A DNA stretch of 64,000 nt, from NCBI GenBank assembly GCA_004367505.1, contig SFCB01000160.1, forward strand, positions 1 through 64,000, in the 5' to 3' direction. The DNA is from Chloroflexi bacterium OHK40 (GTDB taxonomy: Bacteria; Chloroflexota; Chloroflexia; Chloroflexales; Chloroflexaceae). The notes under the pieces were generated by a model. That model was not told the DNA's origin. It made no database searches and was given only the letters and a program-made list of their open reading frames with translations. This document shows positions 28,390-37,917 of this stretch, piece after piece (within the stretch, counting starts at the first letter, position 1; each line of letters begins with the position of its first letter). A program made the position numbers and the translations under genes.

Positions 28390-30531
28390 ATGCCAGACAC
28401 ACCCGCAGCCGACTTCGCCCCTGCCATCGCGCGCTGTCTGGCCGGGGAAGCGCCGGTGCCAGAGCTCCTCACCCTCGTGCGTGCTGTGCTCGGTTACGAA
28501 GGCCCGGCCACGCGCGCTGTTCTTGAGGATTTCCAGCGGCGCATCGAGGCCACTCCCGGCGCGGCTAACCCGGTCGGCCTGGTCTACGGCGGCGCCACGA
28601 AGATCAAAGGCTACGTCTTCGAGGCCCCGAAGCTCCCCGAGATCCGCGGGGCCAGCGCGCTACTCGATTGGGTGAATGAATCTGCGCTGCCCCGTCTTTG
28701 GGGAGCCAGTTCCCCGCAGACGTATGTCGAGAACGGGATCATCTACGCGAGCGGCGGCAATATTCTGGCCTTCGCCCCCGCCGACAAGGCCCAGGCGCTG
28801 GCCACACAGATCGAGCGCCTCTACACCGAACAGACCCTCACCGCCACCAGCGCAGCCGTCGCCGCCACCTTCGGGCTGCTCGAGCTGCGCTTTGGGCGCA
28901 ATCCCCTCGCCTACTGGATCGAGGAGTTCCTCCGCGACTGCCGCGACCGAGAGCTGCAAGAAGAGCTTCTCAAATACTACTACCCACCGCCAGGGGTCGC
29001 CGCCGACGATTACGGCGATGAGGCGCTGCGCCGCCGCTTCCTCAACCGCAAAACCTTCGGCGAGCTGGTGACGGTGCTGGCCACCATGTTCAACCGCCGC
29101 CGCGATGAGCGGGCTAGCCACGGAGAGGTGCGCTCCCTCCCCCGTTTCGAGCTGAACCCCTGGGCCGTCAAGTGCCAGAGCAGCGATGTGCGCCCTGCTG
29201 TTGTCGTTGCTCAGGTTGGCAGCGACACCCGCCGCCTCAGCGAGCCCTCCGCCCGCAAGCTCGCCGTGGGCCGGGTGGTCAAACAGGGAAAGTACAGGAC
29301 TGATCTCGACCTGGCCCTGCGTCCCTGGGAAGTGCCGCAGGAGCTCGGGTCCCGGTCCTGGGAGCGCCGTTGGGAGGCGTTCCTCAACAGGAAGGGGAAA
29401 GGCAGCCCCTATGCCAGAGCTCAGGGCAACCAGTCGCCCCGGCCGGCGAGCGATGTGGGCGAGATCGGGGCGGCCTCCGACCCACGGCGCTACATCGGTC
29501 TGATCTACGCCGACGGTAACAATATCGGGCGCCTCATGGCGACCCTGAGTAGCCCGGAGCTGTACTACAACGTCTCCAGGGCGTTGACCGATATTGCAAC
29601 AACGACGGTCTTCGAAGCACTGGCCGAGCATCTCACCCCCGCGAGGGTGCCCGATGCCGAGACCGGTGAGCCGAAGCTGGTCCACCCCTTCGAGATTCTC
29701 ACCATCGGCGGCGACGATCTGCTGATCATCGTGCCGGGCAACCGGGCCTGCGATGTCGCCCTGCGCATTGCCCAGGTCTTCGAGGCCGAGCTGACAGAGC
29801 GCTTCAGAAAGCTAGGTCTGGCGGACGGTTCCGCAACGACGCTGCGCGGTCGCTACACCGGCGATGACCCGGACGCTAAGGCGTTGCAGCAATGCACCCC
29901 AACGGTGGGCCTCTCCGCCGGGGTGCTGATCGCCCAGGAGAATACTCCGATCTTCTTCATGCGCGATCTGGTTGAGCAGTTGTTGAAGGGCGCGAAGAAG
30001 CTTGCGAAGGCAAACGCCGCCGCGACCGACAAGGACAAGCAGCCGAAGCCACGCTTCTACGGCGGCGCGGTGGACTTTATGGTGCTGAAGTCAACGACCA
30101 TGGTTACCGATAAGGTCAGCGCCTTCCGCAAGGCGGCGCTGAACGACCACCCGGCCAGCCGGCGACGCCTGACGGCCCGCCCCTACACCTGGGCCGAGTT
30201 CGCGGGGCTGCTTGCCACCACACGTGCCCTCAAGCAGGCCCGGGTGCCCCGCTCGCAGCTCTACCGCCTGCGCCGTGTGCTCGACCAGGATAGCGGCGAG
30301 GGGGTGCTGACGAGCACGATGGAGTACCTCTACACGCGCTCGCGACAGCCCGACAGGGTGGCCCGGGTGCTTATGCAGCACGTCGAGCAGGCCTGGTGCT
30401 ACGGCCTGCTCGGCACGGCCCCCCGCGTGGGGATGCCCCCCTGGGCGCCGTACGGCAGCACCGGCTACGAGACGATCTGGCCAGACCTGGTTGAGCTCGC
30501 CGAGTTTGTCCCAAACCGGGAGGCTCCATGA
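28390..30531 (+). CDS. cas10: Type III effector large subunit Cas10 (no HD domain, GGDD cyclase motif)
   Basis: YIGLIYADGNNIGRLM; FEILTIGGDDLLIIVPG; N-terminus GGATKIKGYVFEAPKLPEIRGASALLDWVN. Confidence 0.93.
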   Translation: MPDTPAADFAPAIARCLAGEAPVPELLTLVRAVLGYEGPATRAVLEDFQRRIEATPGAANPVGLVYGGATKIKGYVFEAPKLPEIRGASALLDWVNESALPRLWGASSPQTYVENGIIYASGGNILAFAPADKAQALATQIERLYTEQTLTATSAAVAATFGLLELRFGRNPLAYWIEEFLRDCRDRELQEELLKYYYPPPGVAADDYGDEALRRRFLNRKTFGELVTVLATMFNRRRDERASHGEVRSLPRFELNPWAVKCQSSDVRPAVVVAQVGSDTRRLSEPSARKLAVGRVVKQGKYRTDLDLALRPWEVPQELGSRSWERRWEAFLNRKGKGSPYARAQGNQSPRPASDVGEIGAASDPRRYIGLIYADGNNIGRLMATLSSPELYYNVSRALTDIATTTVFEALAEHLTPARVPDAETGEPKLVHPFEILTIGGDDLLIIVPGNRACDVALRIAQVFEAELTERFRKLGLADGSATTLRGRYTGDDPDAKALQQCTPTVGLSAGVLIAQENTPIFFMRDLVEQLLKGAKKLAKANAAATDKDKQPKPRFYGGAVDFMVLKSTTMVTDKVSAFRKAALNDHPASRRRLTARPYTWAEFAGLLATTRALKQARVPRSQLYRLRRVLDQDSGEGVLTSTMEYLYTRSRQPDRVARVLMQHVEQAWCYGLLGTAPRVGMPPWAPYGSTGYETIWPDLVELAEFVPNREAP

Positions 30532-31211
30532 AGCTCCGCATCGCCCTGACCATCACCAGCCAGACGCCCGTGAGCGTGGGCGCGGGCGGCAGCGCTGGCA
30601 CCATCGCCGATAAGACGATCGTCCGCGATGGCTGGGGCCGCCCGCTCATCCCTGGCTCCCAGGTGAAGGGCAAGCTGCGCTGGGCCGCCGAGCAACTGCT
30701 CCGTGGCATGGGATCCCATATCCCCGCCCCTGGCGACGAGCCGGAGCGCGAGGAGATGGAGACGGTGGTGCGGAGACTCTTCGGCAGCCCCCAGCACCGC
30801 TCGCCCCTTTACTTCGCCGACCTCCCCGGCGTCATCGGCGATCTCCAGCAGCTCGATGTGCTGCGGAACAGCCCCGAGCAGCGGCGCACGCTCATCCGTC
30901 CATCGGTGGCGATCAATCGCCAGCGTCGCACAGCCGCCGAGAAGCTGCTGATCTTCCAGGAGGCCGCGCCCGAGCTGATGCGCTTCGCCTCCGAGCGCGC
31001 CGTGACTGGCACGGTAGACGGCCTGGAGCAAGCGGCCCTGCTCTGGGCCGCCGCGCGCCTGACCTCCCGCTGGGGCGGCGCGAAGTCGCGCGGGCTGGGC
31101 TGGGCCAGCCTTGAGGCGCGCGTATGGTTGGGCGATGAAGAGACCGAGCAGGATGAAGCGACGCTCCGCCAGGCCCTGCGCGACCTGGTGCGTCGCCCGG
31201 GAGGGGCGTGA
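30528..31211 (+). CDS. Type III RAMP protein (Cas7/Csm3-like)
   Basis: TSQTPVSVGAGGSAGTIADKTIVRDGWGRPLIPGSQVKGKLRWAAE; Gly-rich GGAKSRGLGW. Confidence 0.88.
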   Translation: MKLRIALTITSQTPVSVGAGGSAGTIADKTIVRDGWGRPLIPGSQVKGKLRWAAEQLLRGMGSHIPAPGDEPEREEMETVVRRLFGSPQHRSPLYFADLPGVIGDLQQLDVLRNSPEQRRTLIRPSVAINRQRRTAAEKLLIFQEAAPELMRFASERAVTGTVDGLEQAALLWAAARLTSRWGGAKSRGLGWASLEARVWLGDEETEQDEATLRQALRDLVRRPGGA

Positions 31212-32383
31212 TGGCACTGCTCACGATCCAGATCGAGGCGCTGGCGCCGCTGGCCTTCCCCGAACGCAAGCCCGGCATCCAGTTCAACGCCAGCCTGCCC
31301 TACGTGCCCGGCGCGGCCATCTTCGGCGCCCTCGGGCAATTCCTCGGCCCCACCGGTTTCGACGCGGCGCTGTTCCGCGCCCTGCGCTGCCACAACGCCT
31401 ACCCGGCCTACCCCAGCGACGGCTGGGTGCGGCCCCTGCCCGCCACTGCGATCACGCCGAAGGGCGCGGACGAGGAAGCCCCTCTGAAAGACTCGCTCTA
31501 CCCCCGGGTCGCCTGGGAGATCCAGCATCCCCGGGCGCTGATCTACGCCCCCACCGACGACGATGGGCGGCCCTGGGAGGCGGCCGGCTCCCGCTTCTAC
31601 ACCCTCACCGCCACGGGAGCGATTGCCACGCGCTCGTTACAGCAACGGGTGCTCACCAGGGTCGGGATCAACCGGCAGCGCGGCACCGCCCAGAACCAGC
31701 GGCTCTACTCGCCCCTCGTGATCAGCGAGGTTGACCAGCAGACGATGGCGCCGGCGACTTTTCTGGGGAGCGTGAGCGCGCCCGACAAGGAGGCCAACCG
31801 GATCAGCGCGGCTCTTGAGGCGATCTCCCACCTCGGCGCCCGCCAGACCACGGGCCTCGGCGCGGTGCGCCTGCGGCGCCAGATCGCCGGGGAGCCTCCG
31901 GACAGCGCGAGCGCCATCCTCCAGCGCATCGAGACGATGACCCGGCGCTTTCAGGCCCAGGCGGCCCGCTACGAGCGGCTCGGCGGGAGCCCCTGGCCGA
32001 TCGCCAAAACCAGCATCTTCACCGTCAACCTGCTCTCCGACGCCATCCTCTTCGAGGACGGCTGGCTACCCACCCAGGAGCTGAGCCCGCAGCTCCTAGA
32101 GGAGGCCACCAGCACGGCGAATACCGCCGGGATCAAGGCGAAGCTGCTGCGCTCCTTCACCGCCACCAGAACGGTCGGCGGTTGGCATAGCCTCTGGCAG
32201 CGGCCCAAGGCCGCCGAGGTGGCCGTGCTGATGGGCGGGCTCTACGTCTTCCAAGCCGAGCGGTCCCTAACGGAGGCCGACTGCGAGCAACTGGCGGCTC
32301 TTGAGCGCGACGGGATCGGCGAGCGGCGGGCCGAGGGCTTCGGCCAGGTACGGATCTGCGACGACTTTCACCTACGAGACTAG
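31211..32383 (+). CDS. csx10: Csx10-like RAMP protein (type III-D Cas5-like)
   Basis: PYVPGAAIFGALGQFLG; HLGARQTTGLGAVRL; size and position between the RAMPs and the small subunit. Confidence 0.72.
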   Translation: MALLTIQIEALAPLAFPERKPGIQFNASLPYVPGAAIFGALGQFLGPTGFDAALFRALRCHNAYPAYPSDGWVRPLPATAITPKGADEEAPLKDSLYPRVAWEIQHPRALIYAPTDDDGRPWEAAGSRFYTLTATGAIATRSLQQRVLTRVGINRQRGTAQNQRLYSPLVISEVDQQTMAPATFLGSVSAPDKEANRISAALEAISHLGARQTTGLGAVRLRRQIAGEPPDSASAILQRIETMTRRFQAQAARYERLGGSPWPIAKTSIFTVNLLSDAILFEDGWLPTQELSPQLLEEATSTANTAGIKAKLLRSFTATRTVGGWHSLWQRPKAAEVAVLMGGLYVFQAERSLTEADCEQLAALERDGIGERRAEGFGQVRICDDFHLRD

Positions 32384-32393
32384 GGGGCCTCCC

Positions 32394-32909
32394 ATGAGCA
32401 CACATGACCCTCAGACGCTGCGCCGCGAGTTGCTCGTGCAGCAGGAGCTTGACCGGCGGCTCGACCCGCTGGTGCAACGGGCCAACCGGGCGGCGGCGCG
32501 GCTCAAGCAGAGCGAGCCCGTGGAGAAGAGCAAGTCCATGGAGAAGAGCCAGTTGCGCAACCTGCTGAATGTGGCCGTCGAGTCGCGCTCGGTTGAGGTT
32601 GTGGTGAACTTCATTCGCTACCAGATCGCCCGCAGCGAGGCCTGGGGGCGCGGGCCTAACGACTTCGGCCACCGCGTGATCGACGACATCCGCACCGAGA
32701 TGAAGCGACTCGCCGCCGAGGCCACCAACGAGGTTCAGCGGCAACTTGGCGCCGAAGCACAACCGTCCGACACGGCCGCCCGCGAGCTTGAGGGGGAGAT
32801 CTACATCCGCATGGTACAACTCTACCTCGGCTACCTCAACCGGGCCTTCTACTACGGCAAGGAGACGAAGAACTTCGATCAGTTGGAGGAGCTCGCCAAT
32901 GGCCGCTGA
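32394..32909 (+). CDS. Type III small subunit (Cas11/Csm2-like)
   Basis: KSQLRNLLNVAVESRSVEVVVNFIRYQIARSEAWG; small, helical, within the effector operon. Confidence 0.72.
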   Translation: MSTHDPQTLRRELLVQQELDRRLDPLVQRANRAAARLKQSEPVEKSKSMEKSQLRNLLNVAVESRSVEVVVNFIRYQIARSEAWGRGPNDFGHRVIDDIRTEMKRLAAEATNEVQRQLGAEAQPSDTAARELEGEIYIRMVQLYLGYLNRAFYYGKETKNFDQLEELANGR

Positions 32910-33711
32910 GCCGATCTACTCCTTCGCCGCCCTGCGCAACCGGCTGACAATCCGGGGCGCTCTGCTGGCCCAGACGGCCCTGCGCATCGGTGCCGGCCGC
33001 GATAGCAGCGTGATCGACAACGATCTGCCGGTGCTGCGCGATAGCCGAGGCGCGCCCCTCATCCCCGGCGCCTCGCTCAAGGGCGCCCTCCGCGCCCGCG
33101 TCGAGACGCTCATCCGCGCCGTGGCGCCCGCCGAGGCCAGCGACCTCCAGCAGATCGAGGAGCGTATGCGCAACGGCATGGCCGACAAGAGCGATGCGGA
33201 GGTCTGGGACGAGTCGACCATGATCGACCTCACCTTCGGCGCGCCCTGGATCGCCGGGCGGATCTTCTTCAAGGACGCTATGGTGGACCGCAGCCTGTGG
33301 TTCGGCCAGTTCGAGGTGCGCAATGGCGTGGCCCTCAACCGCGATACCGAGACGGTGGACCAGGGCAAGCTCTATGATTACGAGGTCGTGCCGGCTGGCA
33401 CGCGCTTCGACTTCGAGCTGAGCATCGAGAACGGCGACGACTGGCAGCTCGGGATGGTGCTGCTGGCCCTGCGCCCCTGGGAGCGGGGCGAGATGCAGAT
33501 CGGGGGCTTTCGCTCGCGCGGCCTCGGCTATGTGCGGCTGGAGGTGCGGGAACGGCGCTTTGTGGCCCTCGACCCCGGCAACCCCGATACGCTGCTGGCC
33601 CTGCTCGATGGGGCCGGCGACCCACCGAGCGACAAGCAGATCGCGGGCTGGGTCGAGGCGTTCCGCGCAAAGCTCCGCGAGAAGGCAGCAAAGGAGCCGG
33701 GCAATGCATAA
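32899..33711 (+). CDS. Type III RAMP protein (Cas7/Csm3-like)
   Basis: LRIGAGRDSSVIDNDLPVLRDSRGAPLIPGASLKGALRARVE; MQIGGFRSRGLGYVRL. Confidence 0.92.
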   Translation: MAAEPIYSFAALRNRLTIRGALLAQTALRIGAGRDSSVIDNDLPVLRDSRGAPLIPGASLKGALRARVETLIRAVAPAEASDLQQIEERMRNGMADKSDAEVWDESTMIDLTFGAPWIAGRIFFKDAMVDRSLWFGQFEVRNGVALNRDTETVDQGKLYDYEVVPAGTRFDFELSIENGDDWQLGMVLLALRPWERGEMQIGGFRSRGLGYVRLEVRERRFVALDPGNPDTLLALLDGAGDPPSDKQIAGWVEAFRAKLREKAAKEPGNA

Positions 33712-34750
33712 GGCGACGCTGATCGAGGGCCTGCTTGAGCTGACGATCACCCCCGACGGGCCGATCCTGATCAAGGCGGGCGAGAGCGGCGGGGCCGACC
33801 CGACCCTGCCCGATATGGAGTTTGTGCGCACCAGGCGCGGCGGCGTGAGCCAGGTCTATCTGCCGGGGCCCTCGCTCAAAGGCGTAGTGCGCGCCCAGTG
33901 CGAGCGCATCTGCCGCTCGCTCGACAGCGAGGAGCAGCAGCGCCGTCGGCAGCAGCACCGCCAGGAGCGCTTCGGCTCCGATGAGCCCCTCATCCCCCTG
34001 GCCGACAACCCTCTCGGCGATCAGACGAACTACAAGGGCTTGAGCGACATGGAGTATAGCTCGGGCCGGGCGATCGAGGCCATGAAGCTGGAGGGCGACG
34101 GGCGCACCGCCGCCGTCTACCGCCGCTCGTCCTTCGTGAGCCAGATCTTCGGCCACACCAGCCTGGCCGGGCGGGTGCGCTTCGCCGATGCCTATAGCGA
34201 CGACCTGCGCCCCGAGTTGATCGAGGAGCGCAACGGCGTGGCGATCGACCGGATCTACGGCTCGGTCGCCGTCGGTCCTTTCAACTACGAGACGGTGATC
34301 GGCGGCAACTTCAAGACGAAGGTCAATTTCAAGAATCTCACCCTGGCCCAGCTCGGGCTGCTCGGCCTGGCCCTGCGCGACCTGGCAGAAGGCCGGGTGG
34401 CGCTCGGCTTCGGCAAGTCGCGGGGCCTCGGCCGGGTGAAGGTGAGCTTCGACCGGCTGCGTCTGTTCTACCCCACCTGCGAACTGGCCGGCGGCGAGCT
34501 CCGGCTGATCGGGGGCCGGCCCGTGGCCCCGGCCAGCAAACTGGCTGGCCTCGGCGCGCTGGCGACGGGCGCGGGCTACGCGGGCTACAACTTGCCGCCC
34601 GCCGATGCCGACACGAGCGAGCTGCCCGAGGGCCTCGCCTACGCCGCAGACGAGTTTATGGGCGTGGAGCTGCGCGCCGAGGGCGACGGGCAGGTCCGGG
34701 CGATCTGGAAGGCCTGCATGCCGGCCTGGCGGCGGGAGCTCGGCTTATGA
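33704..34750 (+). CDS. Type III RAMP protein (Cas7-like)
   Basis: GPILIKAGESGGADPTLPDMEFVRTRRGGVSQVYLPGPSLKGVVRAQCER; LGFGKSRGLGRVKV. Confidence 0.88.
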   Translation: MHKATLIEGLLELTITPDGPILIKAGESGGADPTLPDMEFVRTRRGGVSQVYLPGPSLKGVVRAQCERICRSLDSEEQQRRRQQHRQERFGSDEPLIPLADNPLGDQTNYKGLSDMEYSSGRAIEAMKLEGDGRTAAVYRRSSFVSQIFGHTSLAGRVRFADAYSDDLRPELIEERNGVAIDRIYGSVAVGPFNYETVIGGNFKTKVNFKNLTLAQLGLLGLALRDLAEGRVALGFGKSRGLGRVKVSFDRLRLFYPTCELAGGELRLIGGRPVAPASKLAGLGALATGAGYAGYNLPPADADTSELPEGLAYAADEFMGVELRAEGDGQVRAIWKACMPAWRRELGL

Positions 34751-35208
34751 GCGGCTATCTCTACCGCATCCCCAAAGCCGACAGCACCACCCTGCGGGCC
34801 ACCGTCGCGACGGTTGTCGGCTTCCCCTGCACCAGCTTCGGCGGCGCGGCGCTCTGGGAGTTCGATCCCGCTGCGGGCCGCGACAACCTCCGCCGACTCC
34901 AGACCGTTGCGTCGGCCGAGCAGATCGCCGTCACGGGCGATTTTGGCCACGCCTTCGGGCGAACGGCGGAAGTGCGCTGGCGCCGGCGGAACCAGGAGCA
35001 CTACGACATCCTCATCCTCACCGACACACCGGGCGCGCCAGCCGGCGCCCGGCCTCTCGGGGGCGTGGACGTTCCCTGGGCCACGAGCGTGCCGGAAGGG
35101 GCGAGGCTCCTGCTGAGCGACGAGTACAGCGGGCCTGTCAGGTACATCGCCTACCACGCGCCGAACGGAGCGGTGCAGTTCCTGAGCTACCGGGAGGAGC
35201 AGCAATGA
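34747..35208 (+). CDS. Csx19-like type III-D accessory protein
   Basis: About 153 aa, position in a III-D operon between RAMP genes; ATGA overlaps at both ends. Family assignment tentative. Confidence 0.5.
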   Translation: MSGYLYRIPKADSTTLRATVATVVGFPCTSFGGAALWEFDPAAGRDNLRRLQTVASAEQIAVTGDFGHAFGRTAEVRWRRRNQEHYDILILTDTPGAPAGARPLGGVDVPWATSVPEGARLLLSDEYSGPVRYIAYHAPNGAVQFLSYREEQQ

Positions 35209-36332
35209 GCCAGTACCGTGCGCCTTCGGATCCGGAAGAGAAGCCCTATGCGTTCGTGCCCTTGGCAGATCCCCGTGTGGCACAGCGCCAGATTGCTGCC
35301 GGCCACCATACTGTGTGCGGCTCTCGGACAGCAGGCCTTCATACCGGCTTTATCGAGGGTGTCATCGTCTCAGATAGTCCCTTGCACGTTGCGACCGGGA
35401 TTGTTGAGCCTCTCACCGATGAATTCTTCCAGACCCGGCCCGACCTCACCATAGGCGGCCATCGTCGCCACGATGCCGACAATCTGGTGTTGCCCCATAC
35501 AGCAACACGCGACGGTGCTTCTGGCAAAGTTGTACGAATCATCCCGGGTTCGACGATGAAAGGCCTGATACGTGCTGTTATCGAGGCAATCACGAATCCA
35601 GGGATGCAGTTCACGCCACAGCGAAAGGGCAAGAAAGTAGAGAACAAAGTCGAAGGAGAGCAGTTCACCTCAGCTCCACTCCCCCCGAAGTTAACGGTTG
35701 CAAGCCGACTCTTTGGTATTACCGCAAAAGACAAGGGTTATCAAGGTCACTGCCGGTTTGCTGATGCGCCGCAAGTGAGTGGTGGTGCCGAACTGTTTAG
35801 GCGGCTGCCCTTATACAGCCCACGCCCCGGCGAAGCAGGCCCGCAGTTCTACTTCAAGGTACCCGACCGAGTCTTCAAGGGTCGAAAATTCTACCGGCGT
35901 GAAGACTACCAGGAGTCAAGCCCTCCGTACATTCTTGTCGAGTCCTGTCGTTCAGGTTCAAAGTTTCGTTTTCGTGTAGACTTCGACGCGCTGAGCCTCG
36001 CTGAACTTGGCGTGATTCTCATCGCACTAGGGGCGGAGCACACCGACCAGGGTCTGAAGGACAAGACCATTCCCTACTTGAAGGTGGGTGGCGGCAAGCC
36101 TGTCGCTTTTGGCAGTGTGCGCTTCACGCAGCTTCGGGTACACACGTTGCTCCCGGAGACCTACACCGACTTCGAGAGCAAGACGACTGAGCTAGATATT
36201 CGGGAATCCGTAGAGCAGGCTTTCAAATCTGGTCTATTATTTATAGACGGATTTGATGAACTACGCGCAATCATGACAGATCGCCGCACACGCAAGCGGG
36301 GTGGCTGCTCGCCAGAGGAAAGGATCTACTGA
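35205..36332 (+). CDS. CRISPR-associated RAMP protein, TIGR03986-like
   Basis: YAFVPL...GVIVSDSPLHVATG...VVRIIPGSTMKGLIRAVIEAITN; SRLFGITAKDKGYQGHCRFADA; VGGGKPVAFGSVRF. Confidence 0.8.
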   Translation: MSQYRAPSDPEEKPYAFVPLADPRVAQRQIAAGHHTVCGSRTAGLHTGFIEGVIVSDSPLHVATGIVEPLTDEFFQTRPDLTIGGHRRHDADNLVLPHTATRDGASGKVVRIIPGSTMKGLIRAVIEAITNPGMQFTPQRKGKKVENKVEGEQFTSAPLPPKLTVASRLFGITAKDKGYQGHCRFADAPQVSGGAELFRRLPLYSPRPGEAGPQFYFKVPDRVFKGRKFYRREDYQESSPPYILVESCRSGSKFRFRVDFDALSLAELGVILIALGAEHTDQGLKDKTIPYLKVGGGKPVAFGSVRFTQLRVHTLLPETYTDFESKTTELDIRESVEQAFKSGLLFIDGFDELRAIMTDRRTRKRGGCSPEERIY

Positions 36333-37177
36333 TGGTAGACAAATCATCGGTACAAGATCTTGCTGACGAGCTTGCGCGAGATCTCTTCAGGAAGATCGAA
36401 GTGCTGACTGAAGACCGGAATCGCAATCGTCGGAGCAACTACCCGATTAAGCTAAAGGAGGTTGGGGAGCCCCTACTAAACGATTTCCGCAAGACGCTTA
36501 GCTACTTTCGCAAGGCTCGGCGCATGGCCCCGCCACAGCCTTATGAGCCTAATGTTCGATTGCTGCTTGAGAGGCGCGCCAAAACCCAGAGTTTCGGCAA
36601 CAATCCCCGCAACGAAACCCCAAATTTTGAGGTGCTCACCGATGTGATACACCACTTTCGCCAGAAGCACGCTTTTCTCGAAAGCGATGATGACACTCTG
36701 ATGGCCGTGTGGGCCTGGGCCATGCGCATCCTAACCTACTACGTCGAGAAAGAGACTGTCACCCAACCCCGGTCGCCTCAGCGCTCCAATAGCACCTCTG
36801 TTTCTCCCCACACGCCCCCGGTCGGCTCCGAGGCGCGCGAGGAGCGCAGCGCGCCGCAGCCCACCCCCGCACCGGCGCAACCCCAGGATCCGGCTACGCC
36901 ACAACCCCCGCCCATTCCCCTGAAGCACCTTGACGTCGGTGTCGAGCTGACGGGCAACCGCAAGGGCGAGCTGCGCGTACCATCGCTCGGGCGTGGCGTG
37001 CGCGTCGAGCTGAACCTCAAGGGCTACGCGCTCCCGAAGGGCAAAACGGTGGTCGGCTTCCTCAGCCGCGAGGACGCCGGGGGGAGTCTGTCGGGCGGCT
37101 TCCGCGGGACGCTGGCCGACATCGAGATCGACGGTGCGACGCTCTACCTGATCGTCAAGCCGCTCAAGAAGGCGTAG
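36332..37177 (+). CDS. Unknown two-domain protein in the type III operon
   Basis: Helical N-terminus (~150 aa), Pro/Ser/Gln-rich linker, ~75-aa beta-rich C-terminus (VELTGNRKGELRVPSLGRGVRVELNLKGYALPKGKTVVGFLS); TGATG overlap with the upstream stop. Confidence 0.8.
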   Translation: MVDKSSVQDLADELARDLFRKIEVLTEDRNRNRRSNYPIKLKEVGEPLLNDFRKTLSYFRKARRMAPPQPYEPNVRLLLERRAKTQSFGNNPRNETPNFEVLTDVIHHFRQKHAFLESDDDTLMAVWAWAMRILTYYVEKETVTQPRSPQRSNSTSVSPHTPPVGSEAREERSAPQPTPAPAQPQDPATPQPPPIPLKHLDVGVELTGNRKGELRVPSLGRGVRVELNLKGYALPKGKTVVGFLSREDAGGSLSGGFRGTLADIEIDGATLYLIVKPLKKA

Positions 37178-37200
37178 CCTTGCTTTGGAAGAGGTAGAGC

Positions 37201-37765
37201 ATGAAGGTTGCTCGCCGCTGCTTTCTCTCAACCTGCGGCACGAGCCTGCTGACGAACGGGCGCGCGCCGCACGAGCGCAGCCTGGTGACGAGGTACTCGA
37301 ATGCCAAACGCCAGGAAGCGATCCCCTCAGACGATGCCGCAACCCTGGTGCGGATCATCGCCGAGGTGCGCGTGCAGTTGCTCAGCGCCGAGCCGCAGCA
37401 GGTCGCCTCGATGTCGGCGGAGCTCAATACGTTGCTTCGCTACTACGACGACCGCCCGCTGCCCCCACACGATGCTCACCTGCTGCTCTGCACCGATACC
37501 TGGCTCGGCGAGGAGGCGGCCCGCCTCGTTGCAGACTACCTACAGGCACAGGACTGTAGTAATTCCCTCGTGACTCGCCGGCGGGATCTCCAGACCGCCG
37601 AGCTCACTAGCTTTCAGCTGGCACTCTCTGAGTTGGTGCGCTGGTTCGAGGAGAACCTGCCCACGTATCGGGCGCAAGGCTTCCAGGTCGTGTTCAACCT
37701 CACAGGCGGGTTCAAGAGTGTCCAGGGCTTCTTGCAGGCGCTGGCGCCCTTCTACGCTGATGGAG
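37201..37765 (+). pseudogene. 5' part of an APE2256-type CARF protein, C-terminus lost
   Basis: MKVARRCFLSTCGTSLLTNG...FQVVFNLTGGFKSVQGFLQALAPFYAD is CARF-like; after ~37765 the frame reads antisense Uma2 sequence to a stop at 37956. Confidence 0.7.
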
Positions 37766-37917
37766 AAGTAACTCGGCGCCGTGGTCCTGTACAGCACTCC
37801 GTCGATCACCCCGTAGCGGTTGCCGTCCTCGGGCAGCTGCGACCAGTGGGCGTAGTTCCAGCTCGCGTCAAGCGAGCGGGTCACCAGCTCGGGTGGGGCG
37901 ACGGTCTCGGTGCTCAT
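37766..37917 (-). pseudogene. 5' fragment of a Uma2-family (DUF820) endonuclease gene
   Basis: Minus strand MSTETVAPPELVTRSLDASWNYAHWSQLPEDGNRYGVIDGVLYRTTAPSYF then loss of homology at the junction with the CARF gene. Confidence 0.65.
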
